Part shown: piece by piece, positions 44,702-53,015 of the stretch
How positions within the stretch are numbered: position 1 is the stretch's first letter
Layout: the number at the start of each line of letters is the position of its first letter
Assembly: GCF_040371945.1 (NCBI RefSeq)
Contig: NZ_BAABWS010000001.1
Span: forward strand, 558,001 to 622,000
Direction of reading: 5' to 3'
Length of the DNA: 64,000 nt
From: Litorivita sp040371945
GTDB taxonomy: Bacteria; Pseudomonadota; Alphaproteobacteria; Rhodobacterales; Rhodobacteraceae
The notes under the pieces: model-generated
Told to the model about the DNA's origin: nothing
Seen by the model: only the letters and a program-made list of their open reading frames with translations
Database searches by the model: none
Program-made: the position numbers and the translations under genes

Positions 44702-44745
44702 TTAAGAAAACCTTAGCATATGCGCGATGCGCCGTCAGGTGATTC
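44702..44745. promoter_or_regulatory. CtrA-like site and GANTC methylation site in the ftsA-ftsZ gap
   Basis: TTAA-N7-TTAG (44702-44716) is one base from the CtrA motif TTAA-N7-TTAA. GATTC at 44741-44745 and GAGTC at 44449-44453 are GANTC sites, methylated by CcrM in alphaproteobacteria. With the DnaA boxes these fill the 459-bp gap 44364-44822 between ftsA and ftsZ; no gene was seen in it. Confidence 0.42.
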
Positions 44746-44822
44746 TTTGCCTCACGCGACGGAAACCCGCCCCAAGCCCCAAGCGCCGCCCCCACACGAT
44801 ATAGTAGGAGGCCGCTTAAGGC

Positions 44823-46169
44823 TTACCAATTGTCGCGAAACCACTTCACCGCCCGCTTGAGCGAACGCGCCGGATAGCGATCCACGGGCAGGTCGAAATC
44901 CCACCATTCGTCTTGGGGATGGGCGGCAAACAGGCACATGCCGACAACGCTGGCAAAGGCCGGACCGGTCGCGGCCTGCGGCAAGCCATGCACGCGCAAC
45001 GGACGGCCAAGGCGCACCTGCTGACCCAAAATCTTGCTGGCCAATCCATCAAGCCCCGGAATTTGGCTGCCGCCGCCGGTCAAAACGATCTGCTGGCTTG
45101 GCAGATGCTCGAAGCCCGCCGCATCCAGACGCGCACGCACCTCTTCCAAAATCTCTTCGACCCGCGGGCGCATGATGCCGATGAGTTCGGCCCGCGTCAC
45201 CGTGCGCCGGTCGTGATGCCAATCTCCGGTATCGCCGCCGATCTCGATCTCGTCGCGGTCATCAATGCCCGTGGCCACGACGCCGCCATAGAAGGTCTTG
45301 ATCCGCTCGGCCACGGCCATCGGCACCTGTAGCCCCATGGAAATATCCGAGGTGATATGATCGCCGCCCATGCGCACCGCATCGCCGTAGATCATGTGTT
45401 TCTTCATAAAGATCGACACGCCGGTCGCCCCGCCGCCCAGATCGATACAGGCCGAGCCAAGCTCCTGCTCGTCTTCGACCAAGGCCGCCACACCCGACAC
45501 ATAGGCCGAAGAGGCCACCCCCGCCAGTTCAAGATCGCAGCGTTTGACGCAATGGGCCAAATTCTGGATCGCGGCGGCGTCGATGGTGAGCATATGCATA
45601 TCGGTCGACAGCACCTGCCCCATCTGCCCGCGCGGATCGGCAAGGCCCGAGCGATGGTCGAGCGCGAAATTCACCGGCTGCGCATGCAGCACCTCGCGCG
45701 CGCCGTTGTGACCGCCGCTGTAATCGGGCACGTCGCAGGCCGACAAAACGCGGCTGACGTCCTGCTCGGTGACCACGTGGCCCTCAAGCTCGACATTGCC
45801 CGCCAGACCATAGCTGCGCGGCTCGGCCCCCGAAAAACATGCCAGCACATGATCGACACGGATATTGGCCATTTTTTGCGCCGCCTGAAGCGCGGTGCGG
45901 ATGGCGCGTTCGGTCTCGCCCATGGCTTCGATCTCGCCAAAGCGTACACCGCGCGAACGGGTCGTCGCCGCACCGATGACGCGAAACCCCGCCTGCCCCG
46001 CCATGGAGCCGATGCCGTCGCTTTCAACGCCGCCCTCGGTGCCATCAAAGCGCAGCACCAGACAGGCGATTTTCGAGCTGCCGACGTCAAGCACCGCAAC
46101 CACGCCGCGTTCAATCGCCGCCTTGCGCATTTTGCGCATCGCCCGCTGGGTTTCATATAGCTCGATCAT
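44823..46169 (-). CDS. ftsA: Cell division protein FtsA
   Basis: A 448-residue actin-like membrane tether for FtsZ. The phosphate-1 motif is VAVLDVGSSKIACLVLRF; phosphate-2 is ACIDLGGGATGVSIF; an adenosine motif IVLTGGGSQIPGLDGLA is near residue 375. The C-terminus RYPARSLKRAVKWFRDNW is an amphipathic helix suited to membrane binding, as expected. ATG at 46169, 21 bp after ftsQ. It forms the ddl-ftsQ-ftsA run and is followed by the long ftsZ leader. Confidence 0.97.
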   Translation of the reverse strand: MIELYETQRAMRKMRKAAIERGVVAVLDVGSSKIACLVLRFDGTEGGVESDGIGSMAGQAGFRVIGAATTRSRGVRFGEIEAMGETERAIRTALQAAQKMANIRVDHVLACFSGAEPRSYGLAGNVELEGHVVTEQDVSRVLSACDVPDYSGGHNGAREVLHAQPVNFALDHRSGLADPRGQMGQVLSTDMHMLTIDAAAIQNLAHCVKRCDLELAGVASSAYVSGVAALVEDEQELGSACIDLGGGATGVSIFMKKHMIYGDAVRMGGDHITSDISMGLQVPMAVAERIKTFYGGVVATGIDDRDEIEIGGDTGDWHHDRRTVTRAELIGIMRPRVEEILEEVRARLDAAGFEHLPSQQIVLTGGGSQIPGLDGLASKILGQQVRLGRPLRVHGLPQAATGPAFASVVGMCLFAAHPQDEWWDFDLPVDRYPARSLKRAVKWFRDNW

Positions 46170-46190
46170 CTGCTTTGACTTTCCTGCGTC

Positions 46191-47147
46191 CTATTTCTTG
46201 GCCGTAATCTCTTGAATGCGCCACCATTCCTCAATCGCACCCGCGTTCATGCGCAGCGTCGGGCGCTGCGCAAGGCGCATATCCACCGCCGCCAGATCGC
46301 GGCTGAGCATCTCTTGCGCACTATCAAGCGCCAAGACCCGCTCCAGCGCCTGCACTGCGCCGGTTTCGGGCAACAAAATCCGCGTGCCGCCCTCAAGCAC
46401 CACATCCCAGCGCCGCTCGCCCATGCGCACCAGACCGCGCAGCCGCGTGCCCAAAGGCCCCGCCGCGCGGATCAGGCCAAGCGCCTCGGCCACATGCGCT
46501 TCGGCCCCGTCACCTGCGATCATCGGCAAATCGGGCCGCGCGCCGCGACGGTCAAGCGCCCCGACCGCCACACCATTGATATCGAGCAAGGCCAGCCCTT
46601 CGTAGCTGCGCCACAACACCACCGGCTCGCGTTCGCGCACATCGACCTGTAGCACACCGCCCGGACGGATGCGCACGGCGGCCTCGGCCACAGCGGCCAA
46701 TCCGGTGACCGATTTTTGGATTTCAACCAGATCGAGATCGAATGAGGAGATCGGGAAATCAATCGGCACGATCTCGCGGATATCTTCGGCGACGCTCTCG
46801 CTTGCGCCATCGATCGCCATCATGCCCAGCATGAACTCGGGCCGCGTCTCGAAGCGGTTGCGCATGTCGGAAAACACCGCCGCCACCTCGTCGCGCCGCT
46901 CTTGCGAGGCAAAATACCCCCCCGTCGCCAGCACGACCAACAAGACAGGCACACCGATCTTGACCGCTTTGCGATAGATCGGCGTCAGCATCATCCGCTG
47001 CATCCGGTAGGACCAGCGCGACGGCGCCGGATCGGATTTGGCGCGCCGTTTGCGCGGCGCGGCGGGGGCCATGGGGGCCTCGCCCTCGGCGGCCTGCGGA
47101 CGCGCGGCCTGTGCGCGCGCGGGGCGATGTATCTCTATCTTTGGCAT
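46191..47147 (-). CDS. ftsQ: Cell division protein FtsQ
   Basis: A 318-residue bitopic membrane protein of the divisome. The first about 70 residues are basic and proline-rich cytoplasmic sequence; one membrane helix (VKIGVPVLLVVLATGGYFA) follows; then a POTRA domain beginning RPEFMLGMMAIDGASESVAEDIREIV and the FtsQ beta domain with VQVDVREREPVVLWR-type strand. The start at ATG 47147 lies 13 bases inside the end of ddl, consistent with a coupled operon; the alternative further upstream would overlap more. FtsQ recruits FtsB/FtsL. Confidence 0.94.
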   Translation of the reverse strand: MPKIEIHRPARAQAARPQAAEGEAPMAPAAPRKRRAKSDPAPSRWSYRMQRMMLTPIYRKAVKIGVPVLLVVLATGGYFASQERRDEVAAVFSDMRNRFETRPEFMLGMMAIDGASESVAEDIREIVPIDFPISSFDLDLVEIQKSVTGLAAVAEAAVRIRPGGVLQVDVREREPVVLWRSYEGLALLDINGVAVGALDRRGARPDLPMIAGDGAEAHVAEALGLIRAAGPLGTRLRGLVRMGERRWDVVLEGGTRILLPETGAVQALERVLALDSAQEMLSRDLAAVDMRLAQRPTLRMNAGAIEEWWRIQEITAKK

Positions 47148-48055
47148 GAGGCGTCCTCGACCATCCAAGCGCACAGCTCGGGAAAGCTGATGCCCACGGC
47201 CTGCCCCTGCTCGGGGCTGAGCGATGTGCCGGTCATGCCGGGCTGTGTGTTGACCTCCAAAATGATCAACCCGTCCATCCCGCGCGCCTCGTCCCAGCGA
47301 AAATCCGTCCGGCTCACGCCGCGACAGCCAAGCGCATCATGGGCACGTTTGGCCATATCAAGACAGGCGTCGAAAATCTCTTGCGGGATATCGGCGGGCA
47401 CCACATGGCGGCTGCCGCCCTCTTTGTATTTGGCATCATAGTCATACCAGCCATCGGTCAAGATATCGGTCACCGTCAGCGCCCGATCCCCCATCACCGT
47501 GGTGGTCAACTCGCGCCCCGGCGCAAAGGTTTCCACCATCACCACATCGGGCATGTCGGCGGAGAGCGGCGGCGGACCGTTGGCCGCCTCATGCACCAGA
47601 TAGACCCCCACAGAGGAGCCTTCGTTATTGGGCTTGACCACATAGGGCGGCGCCATGACATGGGCGGCCATGACGTCGGCCTTGGGCGCCAGAATGCTTT
47701 GCATCACCGGCAGGCCTGCGGCTTTGAAAATCTCTTTGCTGCGCTGTTTGTCCATCGCGAGGGCCGAGGCCAAAACCCCCGAATGGGTATAGGGCAGCCC
47801 CATCCATTCGAGCAAACCCTGCACCGTGCCGTCCTCGCCGTAGGGGCCATGCAAGGCGTTGAATACCACATCAGGCGCGATCTCGGTCAGACGCGCCGCA
47901 AGATCGCGGCCCGCATCGACCTCGACCACCTCATATCCCGCCTCACGCAAAGCCGCGGCGCATGCGCCCCCCGTCGCCAGCGACACTTCGCGCTCAGACG
48001 AAGGACCACCCAACAACACTGCAACTTTGGAGGCTGTTTTGCTCGAACCCACCAC
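47135..48055 (-). CDS. ddl: D-alanine--D-alanine ligase
   Basis: A 306-residue ATP-grasp ligase making D-Ala-D-Ala for MurF. Visible: VAVLLGGPSSEREVSLATG, HGPYGEDGTVQGLLEWMGLPYTHSGVLASALAMDK, VVKPNNEGSSVGVY, and DFRWDEARGMDGLIILEVNTQPGMTGTSLSPEQ with the metal-binding acidic residues. Length is that of the DdlB type. The likely start is GTG 48055. It follows murB by 77 bp and overlaps ftsQ by 13 bp. Confidence 0.96.
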   Translation of the reverse strand: MVGSSKTASKVAVLLGGPSSEREVSLATGGACAAALREAGYEVVEVDAGRDLAARLTEIAPDVVFNALHGPYGEDGTVQGLLEWMGLPYTHSGVLASALAMDKQRSKEIFKAAGLPVMQSILAPKADVMAAHVMAPPYVVKPNNEGSSVGVYLVHEAANGPPPLSADMPDVVMVETFAPGRELTTTVMGDRALTVTDILTDGWYDYDAKYKEGGSRHVVPADIPQEIFDACLDMAKRAHDALGCRGVSRTDFRWDEARGMDGLIILEVNTQPGMTGTSLSPEQGQAVGISFPELCAWMVEDASCQR

Positions 48056-48132
48056 CGGTTATGCCTTAATCATCCGGACCTTTGCGGCCCGTGTTTTTAT
48101 CGTCGCCCTTTTGCGGGCGAAACTGCCTGTAT

Positions 48133-49074
48133 TTATGCTTGCTCACGCGAGGGGTCGCCCACCCGCATAATTTCCCACTCTAGCGTTATTGCGCTATTTT
48201 CGTAAACCTTTTTTCGCACCAATTCCCCGAGGTTTTCGAGGTCCGCCGCCGTGGCGCCGCCCGTGTTGATCATGAAATTGGAATGCATCTCGCTCATCTG
48301 GGCACCGCCGATCCTTGCACCGCGCATCCCCGCATCGTCGATCACCTTCCACGCCTTCAGATCATGCACGTCATCGGCCTTGCCGGTCGAGGAAAACCCC
48401 GCCGGATTGCGAAAGGTGCTGCCGGCGCTGCGCTCTTTGGTCGGCTGGCTGGCATCGCGTTTGGCCAATTGATCGCTCATGCGCGCCTCGAGCGCATCGG
48501 GATCGCCCGCCGCCCCCTCGAATACCGCCTCGGTCAACACCCAACCTTCGGGCAGGCTGCTTTGCCGGTAAGCGAATTTGAGATCATCGGGCTTGAGCAC
48601 CTCGAGCGCGCCATCGCGGCGCACCGCGCGCGCTTCGATCAAATGATCGGCCACATAGGAGCCGTAACAGCCCGCATTCATCCGCACCGCCCCGCCAATC
48701 GCACCCGGAATGGTGCGCAAAAACGTCAAATCGACGCCCGCCGCCGCGGCCTTGCGCGCGACATGGGCATCCAGCGCCGCCGCCCCTGCCGTCACGCGAG
48801 TGCCCTCGATCTCGATCCCGTTGAAACCGCGCCCAAGCCGGATCACCGCAGCGCGCAGCCCGCCGTCGCGCACGATCAGGTTTGACCCGACGCCCATGGG
48901 AAACACCGCAATGTTTGGTGCAAGACCGCGCAAGAAGTCCTGCAAGTCCGCCAGATCCGCAGGTTGAAACAAAACATCCGCAGGCCCGCCCACGCGCAGC
49001 CACGTCAATTCGGACAGCGCGCGCCCGAATGTCACGCTCCCGCGCACCTGTGGCACATCATCCTGCGATATCAT
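48133..49074 (-). CDS. murB: UDP-N-acetylenolpyruvoylglucosamine reductase
   Basis: A 313-residue FAD enzyme that reduces the enolpyruvyl group to make UDP-MurNAc. Motifs: ELTWLRVGGPADVLFQP, MGVGSNLIVRDGG (FAD loop), TIPGAIGGAVRMNAGCYG, then KERSAGSTFRNP with the proton-donor serine, and the C-terminal HSNFMINTGGATAADLENL. It lacks the extra domain of E. coli MurB (type II form). ATG 49074; the longer open frame upstream is not conserved in type. Confidence 0.96.
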   Translation of the reverse strand: MISQDDVPQVRGSVTFGRALSELTWLRVGGPADVLFQPADLADLQDFLRGLAPNIAVFPMGVGSNLIVRDGGLRAAVIRLGRGFNGIEIEGTRVTAGAAALDAHVARKAAAAGVDLTFLRTIPGAIGGAVRMNAGCYGSYVADHLIEARAVRRDGALEVLKPDDLKFAYRQSSLPEGWVLTEAVFEGAAGDPDALEARMSDQLAKRDASQPTKERSAGSTFRNPAGFSSTGKADDVHDLKAWKVIDDAGMRGARIGGAQMSEMHSNFMINTGGATAADLENLGELVRKKVYENSAITLEWEIMRVGDPSREQA

Positions 49075-49190
49075 CAAGCAACCCCATATATACTGTGTCC
49101 CCCGCGATATACGCGAAGCAAGGCCGCAGGGCAAACCAGATGTGGGGCCAGATGTCGGACCAGATGCCCCAACAGATCTGGGGCAGATGC

Positions 49191-49442
49191 CTATCCGCGC
49201 CCGACCCGCCGCCGCAGCCAGCGACCAAGGTAGATCACCGGCCATCGCAGGATGCTCATCGCGGCGGCCAGCACCAATAGCCCGACCCAAGGCCCGTTTT
49301 GCCATGTCACATAGCCCAAGATCGGAATCCCCACGGCGATCAACATATAGGCATTGCGCCAATGGTGATCACGGCTGGGCGTCATGGCCAAGACATTCGC
49401 CGCCACCGCCCATAGGCAGGCAAGGATCAACGAGGGGCTCAT
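49191..49442 (-). CDS. DUF2484 small membrane protein, copy 1
   Basis: An 83-residue protein with three hydrophobic segments (SLILACLWAVAANVLAM, NAYMLIAVGIPILGYVTW and LLVLAAAMSILRWPVIYLG) and a basic tail LRRRVGRG. It matches the DUF2484 family found in rhodobacterial dcw clusters. The ATG overlaps the stop of the next copy as ATGA, so both are co-translated. Function unknown; its fixed place before murB suggests a cell envelope role (inference). Paralog of the gene at 49439. Confidence 0.85.
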   Translation of the reverse strand: MSPSLILACLWAVAANVLAMTPSRDHHWRNAYMLIAVGIPILGYVTWQNGPWVGLLVLAAAMSILRWPVIYLGRWLRRRVGRG

Positions 49443-49693
49443 TTCGGGATCTCCGGCCGCTCGCCCTTGGCGCGCTTCCACAGGTATCTAAGCGGGTTGC
49501 GAAACATCGACACGAAGGCCGCCAGCGCCGCCAGCGCCGGTATCCAGCCATAGTCCCAACCGATCGCACCGATCAGCAAAGGCGCGGCCAACAGCAGCGC
49601 CAGACCAGGCAAATATTGCCGCCGCATCGGCAACATCGCCGTCACGGTCGCGGCCAGAACCCAGCAACAGGCGATGATCAAAGACAGGCTCAT
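49439..49693 (-). CDS. DUF2484 small membrane protein, copy 2
   Basis: An 84-residue paralog of the preceding protein: SLSLIIACCWVLAATVTAMLPMRRQYLPGLAL and ALAALAAFVSMFRNPLRYLWKRAKGE, with the same three-helix plan and a basic end. It overlaps the APC permease by four bases and DUF2484 copy 1 by four bases, forming a tightly coupled three-gene string permease-DUF2484-DUF2484. Function unknown. Confidence 0.85.
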   Translation of the reverse strand: MSLSLIIACCWVLAATVTAMLPMRRQYLPGLALLLAAPLLIGAIGWDYGWIPALAALAAFVSMFRNPLRYLWKRAKGERPEIPK

Positions 49694-50883
49694 GCGCCGC
49701 CTCCCAAGAAAGACGCTTCAAATCCGGCGAGGCAGGCAATGATGCCCAGCCACGGCATCCAGAGCGGCACCGCAAAGGGCGATGCGGGCTGTTTGCGCTT
49801 CACGCCTATCAAAGCCGCATTGACGATGGCAAAGACGATCAAAAGCGCCTGCGAGGTGATTTCGGCCAAAGCCGCGACAGGCAGGCTGAAGGCCGAGACG
49901 ATCACCGCCGCGCCCACGGCCAGCGTGCCCAGAACCGGCGTGCCGAACCGCGGGTGGGTTTTGTGGAAAACCGCCATGGCGGGCGAGCGGCGCCCCAGCC
50001 CGAACAGCACCCGCGAGGCCATGACGATCTGGGCCAGAACGCCGTTGAGCGCGGCGGCCACGGCGATGGCCGAGAGGAACACCGCGCCCGTCCCCGTGCC
50101 CGCCTCCCAGACCAAGGCCAAGGGCCGCTCGGAGAGGGCCAAAGCCTCGCGCGGCACCGCGCGCACGGCGGCCAAGGACACCAGAGCATAAAGCAAGGCC
50201 GTCAGCGCCAGCGCCGCAATGATCGCACGCGGCATGGTGCGGGCCGGATCGCGGGCCTCTTCGGCCATATTCACCATGTCGTCAAAGCCGATGAAGGCAA
50301 AAAATGCAAAAACCGTCGCGGCGGCCACGCCGTTCCATTCAACGGGCGGCAAGGGCACCGACCACTCCGGCACCGGCACGGCGTGAAACCCCGCATAGAT
50401 CACCAACATCAAACCGATCACCTCGACCACCGTCAGGGCGGCGGCCAAAGCAAGGCTTTCGAGCACGCCGATGATCGCCACGGCCGTCAAAAACAGCCCA
50501 AGCCCGATGATCGCCCAAGCCGAGGGCACATCCACTATCGAGGTCAGATACCCCACCCCGCCGCGCAACACCGCAGCGGCGGCCACGGTCCCCGCGATGA
50601 TATTGATCGCACCGACCAGAACCGCCAATCCGTGCCGCCCGAGACCAACCTCGACATAGGCGCTATCGCCCGCGGCTTCGGGTATGCGCGCGGAAAGTTC
50701 GGCAAAGCTGAGCGCCGAGGGCACAGCCACCAGCCCCGCAAAGACAAAGGCCAAAGGCGCCCATAGGCCCGCCGCCCCCGCCGCCGCACCGGTCAGAACA
50801 TAGATGCCCGCTCCGACCATGATGCCGACGCCATAAGCGGTCAGTAAACCCGGCCCGATGCGTCTTTGCAGTTGCGCGCTCAT
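49690..50883 (-). CDS. APC-superfamily amino acid permease
   Basis: A 397-residue transporter with about 12 hydrophobic helices. The first helix contains GVGIMVGAGIYVLTGAAAG, the broken-helix substrate motif of APC permeases, and FAFFAFIGFDDMVNMAEEARDPARTMPRAI is the conserved region of helix 6 to loop. Amino acid or polyamine uptake is expected; substrate cannot be read. ATG 50883. Unlike its neighbours it is not a cell-wall gene, and it sits between murC and the DUF2484 pair, an insertion in the usual dcw order. Confidence 0.9.
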   Translation of the reverse strand: MSAQLQRRIGPGLLTAYGVGIMVGAGIYVLTGAAAGAAGLWAPLAFVFAGLVAVPSALSFAELSARIPEAAGDSAYVEVGLGRHGLAVLVGAINIIAGTVAAAAVLRGGVGYLTSIVDVPSAWAIIGLGLFLTAVAIIGVLESLALAAALTVVEVIGLMLVIYAGFHAVPVPEWSVPLPPVEWNGVAAATVFAFFAFIGFDDMVNMAEEARDPARTMPRAIIAALALTALLYALVSLAAVRAVPREALALSERPLALVWEAGTGTGAVFLSAIAVAAALNGVLAQIVMASRVLFGLGRRSPAMAVFHKTHPRFGTPVLGTLAVGAAVIVSAFSLPVAALAEITSQALLIVFAIVNAALIGVKRKQPASPFAVPLWMPWLGIIACLAGFEASFLGGGA

Positions 50884-50966
50884 GACGCGCACCAAAGTCG
50901 CGCGGCGCGCATCGGCGCAAAGAGGAGAGGAGGGCTATCAAGGATCATGGTGCAAGCAACCTGCCC

Positions 50967-51437
50967 CTAAGTGCGCGAAAACTCAAGCGTATCAGAGGGC
51001 GCATAGCCTTCTGCGTCGCTTTGCCCCGTGCTCGTGCCCGTGCCCTTGCTCGCGCTCTCGTCTTGCGCGGGCACCTGCGCTTTCGCCGTGGCGGCGGCGA
51101 GTTGGCGCTTGGACGCAAAAACGCCCTGCTCGCGCTGACGGCGGCGCTCTTGCGCATTGCGCAGCCGCCACATCAAGGCAAAGCTGGCGATGGAAAAGGC
51201 CAAAGCGCCCAGATGCCCCATCAGCACCAACATGAAAAACAGCCGCGCATCAGGATCATCCGCCCCCAACACCGAAGAGATGAAATAGGCCGCCGTCAGC
51301 ACCAGCCCCGGCACGCCAATCAACAAGACAACCGCCAAAATTGCCGTCGGCACCCGCTGCCGGTAGCCGCCGTAGCCCGCCACCAGAACCGCGATAAACG
51401 GCAAACACAACAGCATGAAAAACAAAGCATCCTTCAT
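50967..51437 (-). CDS. Small integral membrane protein, unknown function
   Basis: A 156-residue protein with three hydrophobic segments (ALFFMLLCLPFIAVLVAGYGGY, AILAVVLLIGVPGLVLTAAYFISSVLG and FFMLVLMGHLGALAFSIASFALMW), then a charged helix RLRNAQERRRQREQG and a disordered Ser/Thr/Gly-rich tail. The family is not recognised. The ATG at 51437 has AAGGAGCG upstream. It lies 168 bp after the murC stop on the same strand; a role in the envelope is only guessed from position. Confidence 0.7.
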   Translation of the reverse strand: MKDALFFMLLCLPFIAVLVAGYGGYRQRVPTAILAVVLLIGVPGLVLTAAYFISSVLGADDPDARLFFMLVLMGHLGALAFSIASFALMWRLRNAQERRRQREQGVFASKRQLAAATAKAQVPAQDESASKGTGTSTGQSDAEGYAPSDTLEFSRT

Positions 51438-51605
51438 GGAAACGCTCCTTGACTGCCCCAAGAGCGGCCTGAGCGAAATGGCACAGGCGCGGTCTTATTG
51501 AATATGGCCCGTCTTGATGCGGGCCTTGGAAATATCTCGCCCCGCGCATTTGCCTGCACGGATGCGCGTTTGGCCCGCGCGCGCGGCGGCGCAGACTCGA
51601 AACTC

Positions 51606-53015
51606 TCAGGCCGCGTCCGGCTTGGCCAGACGCGCGGGCAGGTTATTGGCCCATGCGCTGATCGTGCCCGCGCCAAGGCAGACCACCATATCGCCCGCTT
51701 TGGCCTGCTCGCGCACGAGGCGCTCCAAATCGTCCTCGCTTTGCAACGCGCGCGCGTGGCGGTGGCCATGGGCAATCAAACCCGCGACCAGATCATCGCG
51801 CCCCGCGCCCTCGATCGGCTCCTCGCCTGCGGCAAAGACCTCGGCAATGGCGACGACATCGGCCTCGTTAAAGCACGAACAAAAATCATCAAAGAGCGAA
51901 TGCAGCCGCGAATAGCGGTGCGGTTGGTGCACGGCAATCACCCGCCCTTCGGTGGCTTGGCGCGCGGCCTTGAGCACGGCGGCAATTTCCACCGGATGGT
52001 GGCCGTAATCGTCGATAATGGTCACGCCGTCCACCTCGCCCACTTTGGTAAAGCGCCGGTTCACGCCCCCGAAAGCAGCCAGAGCGGCGCGGATTTCCTC
52101 GCCCTTCATGCCCAGATGCCGCGCCACGGCCACGGCCGACAGGGCGTTGGACACATTGTGATCACCCGGCATGGGCAGGGTGCAGCCCTCGATCACCACG
52201 CCTTCGGCTTGCAGCGCGATATCGAAATGCGCCACGCCCGCCTTATAGGTCAGGTTCACCGCGCGCACATCGGCTTGCGCATTGAACCCGTAGGTCACCA
52301 CGCGCCGGTCGGTGATTTTGCCCACCAAGGTTTGCACCTCGGGGTGATCGGTGCAGCACACGGCCAGCCCATAGAAGGGGATGTTGGACACGAAGTCCAA
52401 AAACCCTTGGCGCAGCGTGTCGAAATCGCCCCAATGCTCCATATGCTCGGGGTCGATATTGGTCACAATCGCGATGGTCGCGGGCAGACGGTTGAAGGTG
52501 CCGTCGCTTTCGTCGGCCTCGACCACCATCCATTCGCCCTGCCCCATGCGCGCATTGGAGCCATAAGCATGAATGACCCCGCCATTGATCACCGTGGGGT
52601 CGAAATTACCCGCGACCAAAAGCTCGGCCATCATCGTCGTGGTGGTGGTTTTGCCATGGGTGCCCGCAATCGCAATGTTGGATTTGAGCCGCATCAACTC
52701 GGCCAGCATCTCGGCGCGGCGCACCACCGGCAAGCCCAGACGGCGCGCCTCGTCCAATTCAGGATTGCCCGGTTTAATGGCCGAAGAAATCACCACCACC
52801 TCGGCCCCTGCGAGGTTCTCGGCCCGCTGGCCTTCGAACACAAGCGCGCCGTTCTTCACCAAACGGTCGGTGATTTTCGAGGTCTTCAAATCCGAGCCTT
52901 GCACCACATAGCCGTGGTTGAGCAGCACTTCGGCAATCCCCGACATACCGATCCCGCCGATCCCGACAAAATGGATCGGACCAACATCACCGGGGAGTTT
53001 CGTGGCTGCGTTCAT
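51606..53015 (-). CDS. murC: UDP-N-acetylmuramate--L-alanine ligase
   Basis: A 469-residue Mur ligase that adds L-Ala to UDP-MurNAc. The N-terminal domain has IHFVGIGGIGMSGIAEVL; the ATP loop is AGTHGKTTTTTMM; the central domain contains VVEADESDGTF; the C-terminal domain follows RRFTKVGEVDGVTIIDDYGHHPVEI, which distinguishes MurC. Its ATG overlaps the murG stop as ATGA, so both are translationally coupled. Confidence 0.97.
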   Translation of the reverse strand: MNAATKLPGDVGPIHFVGIGGIGMSGIAEVLLNHGYVVQGSDLKTSKITDRLVKNGALVFEGQRAENLAGAEVVVISSAIKPGNPELDEARRLGLPVVRRAEMLAELMRLKSNIAIAGTHGKTTTTTMMAELLVAGNFDPTVINGGVIHAYGSNARMGQGEWMVVEADESDGTFNRLPATIAIVTNIDPEHMEHWGDFDTLRQGFLDFVSNIPFYGLAVCCTDHPEVQTLVGKITDRRVVTYGFNAQADVRAVNLTYKAGVAHFDIALQAEGVVIEGCTLPMPGDHNVSNALSAVAVARHLGMKGEEIRAALAAFGGVNRRFTKVGEVDGVTIIDDYGHHPVEIAAVLKAARQATEGRVIAVHQPHRYSRLHSLFDDFCSCFNEADVVAIAEVFAAGEEPIEGAGRDDLVAGLIAHGHRHARALQSEDDLERLVREQAKAGDMVVCLGAGTISAWANNLPARLAKPDAA

